Positions 1 to 10,527 of a stretch of DNA of 64,000 nucleotides are shown piece after piece. The DNA is from Symbiodinium natans. Lineage: Eukaryota; Sar; Dinophyceae; Suessiales; Symbiodiniaceae. The position numbers and the translations under genes were made by a program. Numbering within the stretch: the stretch's first letter is position 1; each line of letters begins with the position of its first letter. The stretch is from the NCBI GenBank assembly GCA_905221605.1, contig CAJNDS010002300.1:113441-177440 (forward strand). The letters are read 5' to 3'. The notes under the pieces were generated by a model that ran no database searches, had not been told where the DNA came from, and saw only the letters and a program-made list of their open reading frames with translations.

Positions 1-3000
1 ACCGTACGCATCCTGCCACCCCCAACCCCCAACCCCCACCCCCACCCACCCACACTTCCAACCCCTACCCCCACCCCCCACGCACCCCGCCCCTCACTGA
101 ACCCATGACTCCTGGCCCGTGGCTTTTCAGCTGACTTTAAAGGGCCCCAGTGCATGGCGGGGCCCTCCGCCCGCTCCGCCCTCCGCCCTTCCAGCTCCGC
201 CCACTCTCCTCTGGCCCATGCTCCCACTCTCCATCCCCTTGACCTACCCCTCATGGACCCAGCTCCCTACCCCTTACCCCTCACACCCCTCACGCACCCT
301 GCCCCGCCGCCCATGCCCCTCATGGACCCATGGGTTCTGGCCCCACGGCTCCCCTCCGCCCTTACCCCCACCACCCACGCACCCGCTCCCCGCCCGTGCT
401 TGTCATGGGCCCCTTGCTCCTGGCGTCCTGGCTCCACCCCCACCCCCAACCCCCACCCCCAACACCCCACCCTTTCCACACTTCCAACCCCCACTCCCAC
501 CACCCACGCACCCCGCCCCCCCACTGGACCCATGGCTCCTGGCCCCATTGGTGTTGGTCACATTCTTCATCCCTCGGCCTGCATGGCTGCCAACGCTGGT
601 CCTATACCGTACGCATCCTGCCACCCCCAACCCCCAACCCCCACCCCCACCCACCCACACTTCCAACCCCTACCCCCACCCCCCACGCACCCCGCCCCCC
701 ACTGAACCCATGGCTCCTGGCCCGTGGCTTTTCAGCTGACTTTAAAGGGCCCCAGTGCATGCCGGGGCCCTCGCCCGCTCCGCCCTCCGCCCTTCCAGCT
801 CCGCCCACTCTCTTCTGGCCCATGCTCCCACTCTCCATCCCCTTGACCTACCCCTCATGGACCCAGCTCCCTACCCCTTACCCCTCACACCCCTCACGCA
901 CCCTGCCCCGCCGCCCATGCCCCTCATGGACCCATGGGTTCTGGCCCCACGGCTCCCCTCCGCCCTTACCCCCACCGCCCACGCACCCGCTCCCCGCCCA
1001 TCCGCCCTTCCCGCTCCGCATACATTCCCCTTGCCCAAGCCCCCCACACACCCCGCCATGCTTTTCATGGACCCATGGCTCCTGGTCCTGTTCTTCATCC
1101 CTTGAGCTGCTCCACCCCCACCCGCAACCCCCACCCCCACCCCGAACGCACCCTGCCCCGCCGCCCGTGCTTGTCATGGGCCCCTTGCTCCTGGCGTCAT
1201 GGCTCCACCCCCACCCCCAACCCCCACCCCCAACACCCCACCCTTTCCACACTTCCAACCCCCACCCCCACCACCCACGCACCCCGCCCCCCCACTGGAC
1301 CCATGGCTCCTGGCCCCATTGGTGTTGGTCACATTCTTCATCCCTCGACCTGCATGGCTGCCAACGCTGGTCCTATCTATGGCCCCTGCTCCACCCCAAC
1401 CCCCAACCCCCACCCCCATACCGTACGCATCCTGCCACCCCCAACCCCCAACCCCCACCCCCACCCACCCACACTTCCAACCCCTACCCCCACCCCCCAC
1501 GCACCCCGCCCCCACTGAACCCATGGCTCCTGGCCCGTGGCTTTTCAGCTGACTTTAAAGGGCCCCAGTGCATGCCCGGGCCCTCCGCCCGCTCCGCCCT
1601 CCGCCCTTCCAGCTCCGCCCACTCTCCTCTGGCCCATGCTCCCACTCTCCATCCCCTTGACCTACCCCTCATGGACCCAGCTCCCTACCCCTTACCCCTC
1701 ACACACCCATTCTTCATCCCTCGACCTGCAGGGCCACGGACGCATGGCTCCTGGTGCCATGTCTCCCCTCCGCCCCTACCCCCACCACCCCCCGCCCATC
1801 CGCCCTTCCCGCTCCGCATACATGCACCCCGCCCCCCACTGAACCCATGGCTCCTGGCCCGTGGCTTTTCAGCTGACTTTAAAGGGCCCCAGTGCATGCC
1901 CGGGCCCTCCGCCCGCTCCGCCCTCCGCCCTTCCAGCTCCGCCCACTCTCCTCTGGCCCATGCTCCCACTCTCCATCCCCTTGACCTACCCCTCATGGAC
2001 CCAGCTCCCTCCCCCTTACCCCTCACACCCCTCACGCACCCTGCCCCGCCGCCCATGCCCCTCCTGGACCCATGGGTTCTGGCCCCACGGCTCCCCTCCG
2101 CCCTTACCCCCACCACCCACGCACCCGCTCCCCGCCCATCCGCCCTTCCCGCTCCGCATACATTCCCCTTGCCCAAGCCCCCCACGCATCCCGCCATGCT
2201 TTTCATGGACCCATGGCTCCTGGTCCTATTCTTCATCCCTTGAGCTGCTCCACCCCCACCCGCAACCCCCACCCCCACCCCGCACGCCACCCACGCACCC
2301 CGCCCCCCCACTGGACCCATGGCTCCTGGCCCCATTGGTGTTGGTCACATTCTTCATCCCTCGACCTGCATGGCTGCCAACGCTGGTCCTATATATGGCC
2401 CCTGCTCCACCCCAACCCCCAACCCCCACCCCCATGCCGTACGCATCCTGCCACCCCCAACCCCCAACCCCCACCCCCCCCCACCCACACTTCCGACCCC
2501 TACCCCCACCCCCCACGCACCCCGCCTTTCACTGAAACCATGGCTCCTGGCCCGTGGCTTTGCAGCTGACTTTAAAGGGCCCCAGCGCATGCCCGGGCCC
2601 TCCGCCCGCTCCGCCCTCCGCCCTTCCAGCTCCGCCCACTCTCCTCTGGCCCATGCTCCCACTCTCCATCCCCTTGACCTACCCCTCATGGACCCAGCTC
2701 CCTACCCCTTACCCCTCACGCACCCATTCGACCTGCAGGGCCATGGACCCATGGCTCCTGGCCCCATGTCTCCCCTCCGCCCCTCCCGCCCATCCGCCCT
2801 TCCCGCTCCGCATACATTCCCCTTGCCCAAGCCCCCCACGCACCCCGCCATGCTCCACCCCCACCCCACCCCGCGCGCACCCTGCCCCGCCGCCTGTGCT
2901 TGTCATGGGCCCGCCCCCCACTGAACCCATGGCTCCTGGCCCCATTGGCTCATGGTCCACCGGCCCATGGGTGTGGCTTCTCAGCTGACTTTAAGGGCCC

Positions 3001-3540
3001 CAGTGCAAGCCCGGGCCCTCCGCCCGCTCCGCCCTCCCGCCTACCCCCCTCTGGCCCATGCTCCCACTCTCATCCCTCGACCTGCATGGCTGCCAATGCT
3101 GGTCCTATATATGGCCCCTGCTCCACCCCAACCCCCAACCCCCACCCCCATACCGTACGCACCCTGCCACGCCCAACCCCCTGCCCCGCCGCCTGTGCTT
3201 GTCATGGGCCCGCCCCCCACTGAACCCATGGCTCCTGGCCCCATTGGCTCATGGTCCACGGCCCATGGGTGTGGCTTCTCAGCTGACTTTAAAAGGGCCC
3301 CAGTGCAAGCCCGGGCCCTCCGCCCGCTCCGCCCTCCGCCCTTCCAGCTCCGCCTACCCCCCTCTGGCCCATGCTCCCAGTCTCATCCCTCGACCTGCAT
3401 GGCTGCCAATGCTGGTCCTATATATGGCCCCTGCTCCACCCCAACCCCCAACCCCCACCCCCATTCAAACCGGACGCACCCTGCCACGCCCAACCCCCAA
3501 CCCCCACCCCCACCCACCCACACTTCCAACCCCTACCCCC
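1..3540. repeat. C-rich higher-order minisatellite
   Basis: CCCCCAACCCCCACCC-type simple sequence is mixed with longer recurring blocks. A block containing GGCTTTTCAGCTGACTTTAA recurs near 121, 725, 1539, 1863, 2556, 2975 and 3273. A second marker, CCGTACGCATCCTGCC or close to it, recurs near 3, 607, 1421, 2438 and 3153. A third, CTATATATGGCCCCTGCTCC, recurs near 2390, 3106 and 3418. Spacing between copies is irregular (about 300-1000 bases), so blocks have been shuffled as well as tandemly copied. Long Pro/His/Thr-rich frames on + and Gly/Trp-rich frames on - are by-products of low A/T content. Confidence 0.9.
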
Positions 3541-3686
3541 TTTCTGGCGGGTCAACAACAGATTGCAGCGATTCGTCACAATCACCACCTTGGCGCCGCC
3601 GTCCTGCACGTGCTCGGCCAGGATGCATTTGCAGACAGTGGCTGCAGTGGCAGGTCCAGCATCGGTGCTGCTGGAAGCAGCCGAAC
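3537..3686 (-). CDS. Probable coding exon, Cys/Lys-containing, unknown protein
   Basis: This is an open frame of 49 codons. The acceptor is TCTCCCTGTTCAG before 3686 and the donor AAAGGGG|GTAGGGG lies at 3537/3536. It begins SGSAASSSTDAGP and continues through TVCKCILAEHVQDGGAKVV to LLLTRQK. The intron that would follow (lower coordinates) is the G-rich side of the 1-3540 minisatellite, so again a G-rich tandem array starts at a 5' splice site. It probably belongs to the same gene as 4486-4976, but the simple join is out of phase (2+2 bases), so another exon or another site would be needed. Not recognised. Confidence 0.45.
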
Positions 3687-3699
3687 CTGAACAGGGAGA

Positions 3700-4470
3700 T
3701 GATGACCACCGGCGGCTTCGCCAGGTCTCAGCTTACATGCTGCTTGCTAAGCCTTTACGTGCTCCTACAGTAACAGAGAAGCCTTCCTATGTACTGTACA
3801 GCTGATGACCACCGGCGGCTTCACCAGGCCTCAGCTAAAGAGTTTTAATTTCCATTTATTTCCAACAAAAAGCAACGCCTGCTGTGGGTTGACAGCTAGC
3901 AGCTAGCACTACGACCGAGACCATCGGCGGCTTCACCAGGTCTCTGTTTACAAGCTCCTACAGTAGAAGAGAAACCTCCCTATGTTAGCTGACGACCACC
4001 AGAGGCTTCACTAGGTCTCAGCTTGCATGCTTACGAAGCCTTTACTTGCTCCTACAGTAAAAGACAAAGCTCCCTAGGTACAGCTGATGACCACCGGCGG
4101 CTTCACCAGGTCTCACAGCTACAGAGCTTTACATTCCATCTGTTTCCACCAAAAAGCAACGCCTGTTGTGGTTTGGCAGCTAGCACTGAGACCACCGGCG
4201 GCTTCACCAGGTGTCAGCTTACATGCTCACTAAGCCTTTACATGCTCCGACTGTAAAACAGAAACCTCCCTATGTTAGCTGATGTCCACCAGAGGCTTCA
4301 CTAGGTCTGCGCTTACATGCTCGCCAAGTCTGTACAGCTGATGACCACCGGCGGCTTCACCAGGTCTCAGCTAAAGTAAACTTTACTGTCCATTTACTTT
4401 CCACCAAAAAGCAACGCCTGCTGTTGGTTAACAGCTAGCACTAAGACCACCGGCGGCTTCACCAGGTCTC
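3700..4470. repeat. Nine-copy satellite around CACCGGCGGCTTCACCAGG
   Basis: The core ACCACCGGCGGCTTCACCAG recurs near 3706, 3809, 3917, 3996, 4090, 4191, 4285, 4344 and 4446, with a few substitutions. Two spacer types alternate. One holds CTTACATGCT...CTCCTACAGTAA; the other holds TTTCCACCAAAAAGCAACGC followed by CAGCTAGCACT. On the minus strand the array fills the gap between two probable exons, so it is likely intronic. The copy next to 3686 directly precedes the acceptor of that exon. Confidence 0.85.
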
Positions 4471-4485
4471 AGGCTACCTACATAC

Positions 4486-4976
4486 AGTGCAATGTGCTTT
4501 CGTTCCTGCCCGCCTGAAGCTGCCATTAGAGCATTGGGACCAGCCCCTGCCGCAGCAACGTACGGAGCGACGTCCTCCTCCAGCATGCCCCAGATTCCAG
4601 CGTTGACGATAGCGACACCAGGTTCCAGCATGCTCTTATCCTGCACAGCCGAAGCCAAGCCATAGCGGCCTCCCAGGTGTCTGTGGGCAGGCACCGCAGC
4701 GAACTTTTCATGCACCTTCACCTCGGTCTTTTCGCCCTGCTGGCCCTTCTTCCGCTTCTTTCCTGCAGGCGGTTCTTCTTCCGCAGGGGCCGGAAACTTG
4801 GCGTTCAAATCGGACCAGAGGCGGTCGTGCAAGCGCCGGGCAGTCGCGTTGATCCTCCGCCCTCTGTCCATTCCCAACTGCTGGTAAACCCAAGTGTAAT
4901 CCAGATTTTGGTGCCAGTTTTCGCCCCATGCCTGCTCGGCGGCTTGCAAAATAGGCAGGTACTGGGCGTCGTCCAT
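4486..4976 (-). CDS. Probable first coding exon, hypothetical protein
   Basis: This is the longest non-repeat, non-transposon open frame in the first 10 kb. I place the start at the ATG at 4976 (MDDAQYLPILQAAEQAW), not the upstream in-frame ATG at 5102, because the extra 42 residues look non-coding. A CATAG acceptor lies about 40 bases upstream in a pyrimidine-rich stretch, suitable for spliced-leader addition. The 163 codons include a Trp/Gln-rich start, a Lys-rich tract (KKRKKGQQGEK near residue 81) and an Ala/Gly-rich end. A consensus donor (GCACT|GTATGT) at 4486 truncates the frame before the satellite. Family not recognised; nuclear localisation from the Lys tract is only a possibility. 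Confidence 0.55.
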
Positions 4977-5409
4977 GGCGAGAACAATGCAAAAAGAAGT
5001 GAAACAAACTATGAACTCTGAACACCCGGAACCCTCGTAGGCTGCCAACTTCCCCGACACTTGACCTACATTGGCTGACCGAAAGACTGGTATCTGGCTC
5101 ACTCACACACATAGGGTCAAGGGAAATTGAGGGTTTAGGGTTTTCAGGGTTCTGAGTTTCGAGGCTTGAGCGTTTGGGCTTTACAGGCCGCGCGTGCATC
5201 GGGTAGGGATTATGAACGGTTTCGGGCTTAGGCTTCGGGGTTTTAGTGGGGGTGTAGCCTGGCTTCTTGGAAGTCCGCTGTTCTTGAACCCCCGTCCCCC
5301 CCCCCCCGCTTCCAAAATCTGGACGGGGCAAAGCACGCGCTCCCAGGAACCTCGCATAACCCAAGAACTCCCTGCGATCTCGGCCTCGTCTGTCATCTTG
5401 CCCACAAAC

Positions 5410-5542
5410 CCCAAACCCTAAACCCTAAATCCTAAACCCTAAACCCTAAACCGTAAACCCTAAACCCTAATCCCTAAACCCTAGCCTAAACCCTAAACCT
5501 TGTCCTGAGCCACCCCTAGACCCTAAACCCTAAACCCTAAAG
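5410..5542 (-). repeat. Telomere-type array with degenerate spacers
   Basis: CCCTAAA units with CCTAAAT and CCGTAAA variants, broken by GTCCTGAGCCACCCCTAGA before a last short run. Confidence 0.9.
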
Positions 5543-6180
5543 GGTTTTCGGGCTCCAAGGCTTTGCGCGTTTTCGAGGTTTAAGGAAAGTTTAAGGCTTG
5601 GATGCTTTACGCCTCAGGGCTTGTGCAAGTGTGGTGTGTCGAGCTCTAGGGCGCCTAAGTGCATTGAACGCGAGTTTTCTCGGTTTACAGGGCCTAGGGC
5701 TGTGCTGCATAGTTTCGAGGCCTCTCGAGGACTGTGAGGTTTGGGGCTTTAAATGGGCTGCGGGTTCACGCGCGTTCCAAGACCGCGCACCCAGTAAGCC
5801 CCAAGCCCCAGCTGAAGGCTATCCTGCTTGAATGGGAAGCTACCCAAAAACCCTAAGCCCCAAAAACCCCGGACCCCTGGGGGGCCTCTGGGGTGTCTCC
5901 CACTGCGCGGGCTTGGCCTTGTCCACAAAGTCGACGGAGTTGGCCTAAGGTGGGGTTTAAGTTTAGGTTTTAGGGTTTCGGGTTTAGGGGTTCAAGATTT
6001 TGGGTTAAGTGTACTGATACCCTACATTTAGAGGACTTATAAGGCCATACAACTTGACGCGGCGCACGCACAGCCGCTCCCTACATGCGGCGCACGCACT
6101 GCCGCTGATGATAGTCGCACATGGAGTTGGTATCCCACTGAGTCCGCGGCCATTTGTCCACCATGGTCTTGTCCACGCGA
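5543..6180. other. No gene seen; degenerate telomere-like words
   Basis: Frequent TTTAGGG, TTTCGGG and GGGTTT words occur without a clean array. Open frames exist on + (for example 5598-5831), but their composition is that of degraded repeat. I see no splice-flanked exon. Confidence 0.5.
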
Positions 6181-6181
6181 A

Positions 6182-6184
<3 letters not shown>

Positions 6185-6217
<33 letters not shown>
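6185..6217. repeat. (AT)n microsatellite
   Basis: Uninterrupted TA dinucleotide run between CGAAAGAC and CGTAATCC. Confidence 0.95.
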
Positions 6218-6218
<1 letters not shown>

Positions 6219-6486
6219 GTAATCCGCGGCCGGAGCCCACAGTGCCTTGGCCCCCCTTGGAGGGGGTCGGCGGCACTGGCGGTAGCCATTAAATCGGGCA
6301 GCGCGAGGTCCCCAAAGGACCGAGCAAATGCGGACCTTCTAGCCCGGGTCGTCCCGGGAATAGCCTTGCTGGCCTCTGGCCTTCTGCGAAGCAGAATTAG
6401 GCCGGACGCCAGTGCCGCCGACCCCCGCGTGCCGCCGGTGAACGGTTTTTTTTTCGTGGTTTTTTTGCGTCGCCACGGAGGCCCCC

Positions 6487-6600
6487 AGAGGGCGCGCATC
6501 ATGAGCATCAGCGGGTCCAGCCCGGGACCCCCAGGCGCGCATCAGGAGCATCAGCGGCTCCCGGGGCGGGACCCCGCGGGCGCATCAGGAGCATGATGCC
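6487..6600. repeat. Short tandem repeat GCGCATCAGGAGCATCAGCG
   Basis: Three imperfect GC-rich copies of a GCGCATCA(G/T)GAGCAT unit. A related word, GAGCATCATGAGCATCAGC, occurs at about 16650. Confidence 0.7.
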
Positions 6601-6640
6601 CCCCAAAGGGCGGGCATAAGCGACGTGTCTACTAGGAAAA

Positions 6641-6755
6641 AGGGAGTTTAGGGGCCTTATAAAGTGCTTAGAAACGTTAAGGGAGTCTAGGAGCCTCAAA
6701 CGCTTAGAGATTTGAAGGGAGTTTAGGGGCCTCAACATGCTTAGAAACTGCTCGC
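6641..6755. repeat. Three-copy tandem repeat GGGAGTTTAGGGGCCT
   Basis: Three imperfect copies of about 40 bases: GGGAGT(T/C)TAGG(G/A)GCCT, a spacer, then GCTTAGA(A/G)A. The surrounding 6780-7180 region is AT-rich with ATATAATAC repeats and no gene. Confidence 0.7.
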
Positions 6756-7227
6756 CCCGGGCTTCTGCGTGCGCTGCCCGCCCATGGGCGCAGCCCCTTA
6801 AAATAATACATATAATACATATAATACATATAATACATCGAATGCATCTCATACCTGTAATGCGTATACTCATATAATACACCATGTATGTATATAAGAA
6901 ACACATCATACATTTGGCGCATTCAATACATGATACATAGAAAAAACATACGGTGCATACAGCACAGATACTGAGAGAACACATATACGACATTTAATAC
7001 ACAAAGAAAGTAGTACTCCTATCTTGGTATATCATCCTGTATTAAATTTATAATATATGGCGTTACTATTTGAACACATCGCGATATTCTATTCCAACGA
7101 ATCGCGACATGCTGTACAAACATCAGTAAAAAAACACATGCTTGCATGACGGGGTCGAGGATTCATATGCGTTTTGAGGCAATTCCACTGACAGCATTGC
7201 GTTCTTGACCGCAGCTTGGACGGCTCA

Positions 7228-7336
7228 AAATTAGCCCTAAGCCCCTAAGCCCCTAAGCCCCTAAAACCCCTAAACCCCTAAACCCCTAAACCCCTAAACC
7301 CCTAAAACCTAAAACCCCTAAACCCCTAAACCCTAG
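7228..7336 (-). repeat. Telomere-type array, octamer variant
   Basis: CCCCTAAG, then CCCCTAAA octamers, not heptamers. Confidence 0.9.
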
Positions 7337-7545
7337 TCTCAAACCTCGGCCCCCAACGGCCGAGAGCTGTTGCGAAGTCCCCCTGGCGATGTCCTTTTGC
7401 TGGGCAACATTCAAGTTTGCACATAGGGAAAGCTTCGGGATAAGGCTCCGCACTGCTCACCATGGCTTCTCATAACGCCTCAAGTCTTCAAACTACCCAA
7501 AAACCAAACGACGCCTAAAACCTGTAGCGCCGCGTCGCACAGGAA

Positions 7546-7833
7546 GTGTGGGTACAACGATGTGAGCTCCCGACTTTTCAGGGACATTTAGTGCTTGCAA
7601 GTTTTGGAAATGCAAGGTCATCTAAGTGTCAGGGTACCTCCCCCCAACCTTTAACCTTTAAGCCCCCCCGTCGGATCAGCTACGCAGTGTCTTGGACGAC
7701 ATTCATCCCCAAGTTTCAGGAAGGAGCTTTCGCAACAGAGTACGGGCATGTCTGTGGCTTGACAGCGCCCCCCTGGCCTACCCGAAAAGCACAAGCCCAA
7801 GTGGGAACAGCAAACCTCCAGGAGAAAGGCTGA
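7546..7833 (+). other. Ambiguous open frame, both strands open
   Basis: A 95-codon + frame (RRISYAVSWTTFIPKFQEG in its middle) overlaps a Cys-rich - frame. Either could be an exon. The prevailing gene direction favours -, the composition favours +. Not recognised. Confidence 0.25.
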
Positions 7834-8224
7834 TATGAGTGCCAAACCTTCTTAAATGAGCGCGGCTTGCGAGGTGTGGCGTTTCAGGTGTGCCCATCTG
7901 TTGAAACGTATCGGCACCTTGTGTCTTAACTTGATGCATGAAGGTGTCGCTTGGCAGTTTGTCGAACCATCAGCACATGATGCTCTCAAAACTTGGGGGT
8001 GTCGCTTTTTAGGTGCTTCTTGTATTGCAAGGTGTTGGGCTTTCTTGTCCGCCCCCTAACATGAATGTATAGAAGGTTCGGGCGCTAGCTCAATATGCAG
8101 CCATGCAAGCCCGAGAAGCAGCTGCAGAACTGTTTTCAAATTCTGTGTTCAGCGAGTCAGGCAGCAGCCCCCGCGCTTCTTGCGCAGGGGCAGGCAGCGA
8201 CGAAGGACGCTTTGAATTCTGCAA

Positions 8225-8720
8225 CTAGGCAAAAGGTTTCCAGTCATCCACGGAACACTTTCCACATCTTGTAGTCAGATGGCTAAAGACAGCAGCCATC
8301 AATGGTGAATCGCAAGGTGCCTTATATGTGCGGAACCCATGGCTAGCGGCGAAGCAACGTAGTACGCTCTGGCTAGAAGTGCCTAAACCTACCTCTCGAT
8401 GCCTACAAAACTTAGGCCTTTCGTGATGAAATAGGCGACTGGGTGAACACGAAAGTCTGCAAACGGCCGTGCTTAGCGGCCCTGTTGAAACGTTGGGCAC
8501 ACAGTGCCCATGAGAGCCCGGCCCTGGGAAGATCAACTTCGGTGCATCTTTTGGACAGCCCCTAAACCCTAAACCCTAAACCCTAAACCCTAATCCTGCA
8601 GCAGCCCTTGGCCCGAGACTAGCCTTAAAACCGCCATTCCGGGCTTCACCAGAAGTCTTCTACGTGTCTGGGCAAGCGCAACCACTGCAAGAAGCTTTAG
8701 AGGGGCACTGCCTCCGAAGT
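8225..8720 (-). CDS. Two-exon gene 3' end, hypothetical protein
   Basis: Exon 8596-8720 follows one of the best acceptors in the window, TTTTCTCTCTCTTTCTTCAG, and reads FGGSAPLKLLAVVALAQTRR...SGQGLLQ. It ends CTGCAG|GATTAGGG, where only GA can serve as donor; reading on meets TAG. Exon 8225-8368 starts after CTTCTAGCCAG in matching phase (0/0). It ends at a TAG stop after TTRCGKCSVDDWKPFA. The intron (8369-8595) opens with telomere-type units. GA donors are known in dinoflagellates. The alternative is that the first exon simply terminates at that TAG. CGKC in the last exon hints at metal binding but is too short to assign. Confidence 0.5.
8558..8595 (-). repeat. Telomere-type array
   Basis: Four to five CCCTAAA units abutting the exon end at 8596. 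Confidence 0.9.
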
Positions 8721-8782
8721 CTGAAGAAAGAGAGAGAAAAAAGGTACAAAGCCTCTGGCAGCTGACTTTTATCTGCATGGGC

Positions 8783-8850
8783 TAGTATACCCTATAACCC
8801 CTTAAAAAGGCCCCTTATGGGGTTGGTTGGGGGAATTCTAAGACCTCTAG
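8783..8850. mobile_element. Partial palindromic element, family D
   Basis: TACCCTATAACCCCTTAAAAAGG...GGTTGGTTGGGGGAATT matches the central part of the copies at 38458 and 54706. The right arm has decayed. Confidence 0.4.
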
Positions 8851-8952
8851 CAGCTGTAGAGACTCGGGGGGGGGGGGGGGCCCTCAGGGGGGCCCTCAGG
8901 ATGCCCCCGCCTCCAGGAGCCGGCGCCTTGGTGAAGCACGGCCCTGTCTTAC

Positions 8953-9202
8953 TTAGGGTTTAGGGCTTAGGGTTTAGGGTTTAGGGTTTGGGGTTTAGGG
9001 TTTAGGGTGAAGGGTTTAGGGTTTCGGGTTTAGGGTTTGGGGTTTGGGGTTTGGGGTTTGGGGTGTCGGGTTTAGGGTTTAGGGTTTAGGGTTTAGGGCT
9101 TAGGGTTTAGGGTTTAGGGTTTAGGGTTTAGGGTTTAGGCGGTTTAGGCGGTTTAGGCGGTTTAGGGTTTGGGGTTTGGGGTTTTGGGTTTTGGGTTTTC
9201 AG
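8953..9202 (+). repeat. Telomere-type array, mixed variants
   Basis: TTTAGGG with blocks of TTTGGGG, GGCGGTTTA and TTTTGGG. Confidence 0.95.
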
Positions 9203-9208
9203 CCAGGT

Positions 9209-9375
9209 GGCACGAAGATCGAGTCGCGATCCAACTTCTCGATCTGCTTGATCACCTGACGGAGTTCGTATCGCTGGGATTAGAGCTCGTGCTGCATTGA
9301 TTCAGGGTTCCGTGGCTGCAGCTCTCTTTCTAGTTCACGCGTTTTTCCAGTCGCGTCCGACCGCTTTCTCAGACA
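9209..9375 (-). CDS. Coiled-coil-like exon with in-frame TAA
   Basis: The frame reads SDATGKTRELERELQPRN...SMQHEL, then TAA (9280-9282), then SQRYELRQVIKQIEKLDRD and SIFVPP in the same frame. The composition is heptad-like on both sides of the stop. It is either a pseudogene with CAA to TAA, or TAA is tolerated here; see the separate TAA observation. A donor, CGTCAG|GTGATC, also exists inside the second half. Not recognised. Confidence 0.4.
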
Positions 9376-9600
9376 TGGTGCTCTGGCGTCAAGTGGGCCT
9401 GCTGTTGTAAGCCAGTCGTCCCGAGCCGGGAAACATCACGACATCCAAGAGTATGTAGCGATACAGGGGCAAAAACACCTCGCCACCCTAAACCCTAAAA
9501 CCCTAAAACCACAAGTAATACACAAATTTCACACAATCCAAGATCCCTGACATCGCTCCGCATGTTGGTCTTGATGACGGCCTGTACTAAACAGCCTTCA

Positions 9601-9812
9601 TGGGGGTTTACGAAAATAAGGGACCCCTAACATAAATCCTCAAGTAGTAGGATTCCCTGATAATAAGGACTCCAGTAAGGTACCCCTAAACCCTAAACCC
9701 TAAACCCTAAACCCTAAACCCTAAACCCTAAACCCTAAACCCTAAACCCTAAACCCTAAACCCTAAACCCTAAACCCTAAACCCTAGACCCTACTACTTT
9801 CGGAAACCCCCC
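9601..9812. mobile_element. Palindromic element, family B, split by telomere-type array
   Basis: The left arm TGGGGGTTTACGAAAATAAG, the central AGTAGGATTCCCTGATAATAAGG and GGTACCCCTA are followed by the CCCTAAA array. After that comes CTTTCGGAAACCCCCC, the right arm. In the uninterrupted copy at 12487-12574 the same place reads GGTACCCCTAATTTCGGAAAC, so the array sits at the element's own CCCCTAA. Confidence 0.75.
9684..9792 (-). repeat. Telomere-type array inside family-B element
   Basis: About 15 near-perfect CCCTAAA units. Confidence 0.95.
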
Positions 9813-9899
9813 TTTATGATCTTTATGTCAACAAGCAGTCAGACTCGAAACCTCGAAACCCCAAGCCCTCAAGCCCACACCTTAGACTCATGGCTTGTG

Positions 9900-10172
9900 C
9901 TAGGGTTTAGGGTTTAGGGTTTAGGGTTTAGGGTTTAGGGTTTAGGGTTTAGGGTTTAGGGTTTAGGGTTTAGGGTTTAGGGTTTAGGGTTTAGGGTTTA
10001 GGGTTTAGGGTTTAGGGTTTAGGGTTTAGGGTTTAGGTTTTAGGGGTTAGGGTTTAGGGTTTAGGGTTTAGGGTTTAGGGTTTAGGGTTTAGGGTTTAGG
10101 GTTTAGGGTTTAGGGTTTAGGGTTTAGGGTTTAGGGTTTAGGGTTTAGGGTTTAGGGTTTAGGGTTTAGGGT
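9900..10172 (+). repeat. Telomere-type array
   Basis: About 38 TTTAGGG units with one TTTTAGGGG slip near 10036. Confidence 0.97.
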
Positions 10173-10179
10173 ACCATAC

Positions 10180-10345
10180 CCCTGCGAGCGTGGCCTTGTT
10201 CAAACGCCAATTCCACACCGTCTTGGCTTCCTGCTTGTAGTCAAAAAAGGCTTGGGTGGTGCTTGAGCTCGTAGAGATTGGAAGCTGCTTGGGCCGCTTG
10301 GAGGCTTGGACTTTTAGCGTCTGTGCTTCTCCATACTCTCAATAG
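10180..10345 (-). CDS. Probable exon, hypothetical protein
   Basis: One frame reads EAQTLKVQASKRPKQLPIS...TQAFFDYKQEAKTVWNWRLN to ATLAG. It ends at GCAGGG|GTATGG (10180/10179), just before the 9900-10172 array. An overlapping frame further upstream (10446-10311) starts MGTMAAPSPTDSETWQSPKE, continues with an acidic stretch and stops at TAA. The two frames may be separate exons. Not recognised. Confidence 0.4.
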
Positions 10346-10451
10346 CAACATGCAAAGACAATACATCTGCTTCCTCTCCTTCCTCTCCTTGTTCCTTGGG
10401 GGACTGCCATGTTTCTGAGTCTGTTGGAGACGGGGCCGCCATGGTGCCCAT

Positions 10452-10527
10452 GGGGTTTAGGGTGTAGGGTTTAGGGTTTAGGGTTTAGGGTTTGGGGTTT
10501 GGGGTTTGGGGTTTGGGGTTTAGGGTG
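10452..10527 (+). repeat. Telomere-type array
   Basis: TTTAGGG with a TTTGGGG block. Confidence 0.92.

Noticed and set aside
119-3223. Long Pro/His/Thr-rich and Gly/Trp-rich open frames (up to 637 codons)
   Set aside because: They come from C-rich tandem repeats with few stop codons; all frames are open on both strands and the peptide follows the repeat unit.
6185-6217. TATA-like promoter
   Set aside because: It is a simple AT microsatellite; dinoflagellate promoters generally lack TATA and no gene start lies beside it.
6508-6993. Tyr/Met/Cys-rich 161-codon minus frame
   Set aside because: It follows ATATAATAC-type repeats and AT-rich DNA; composition mirrors the repeat.
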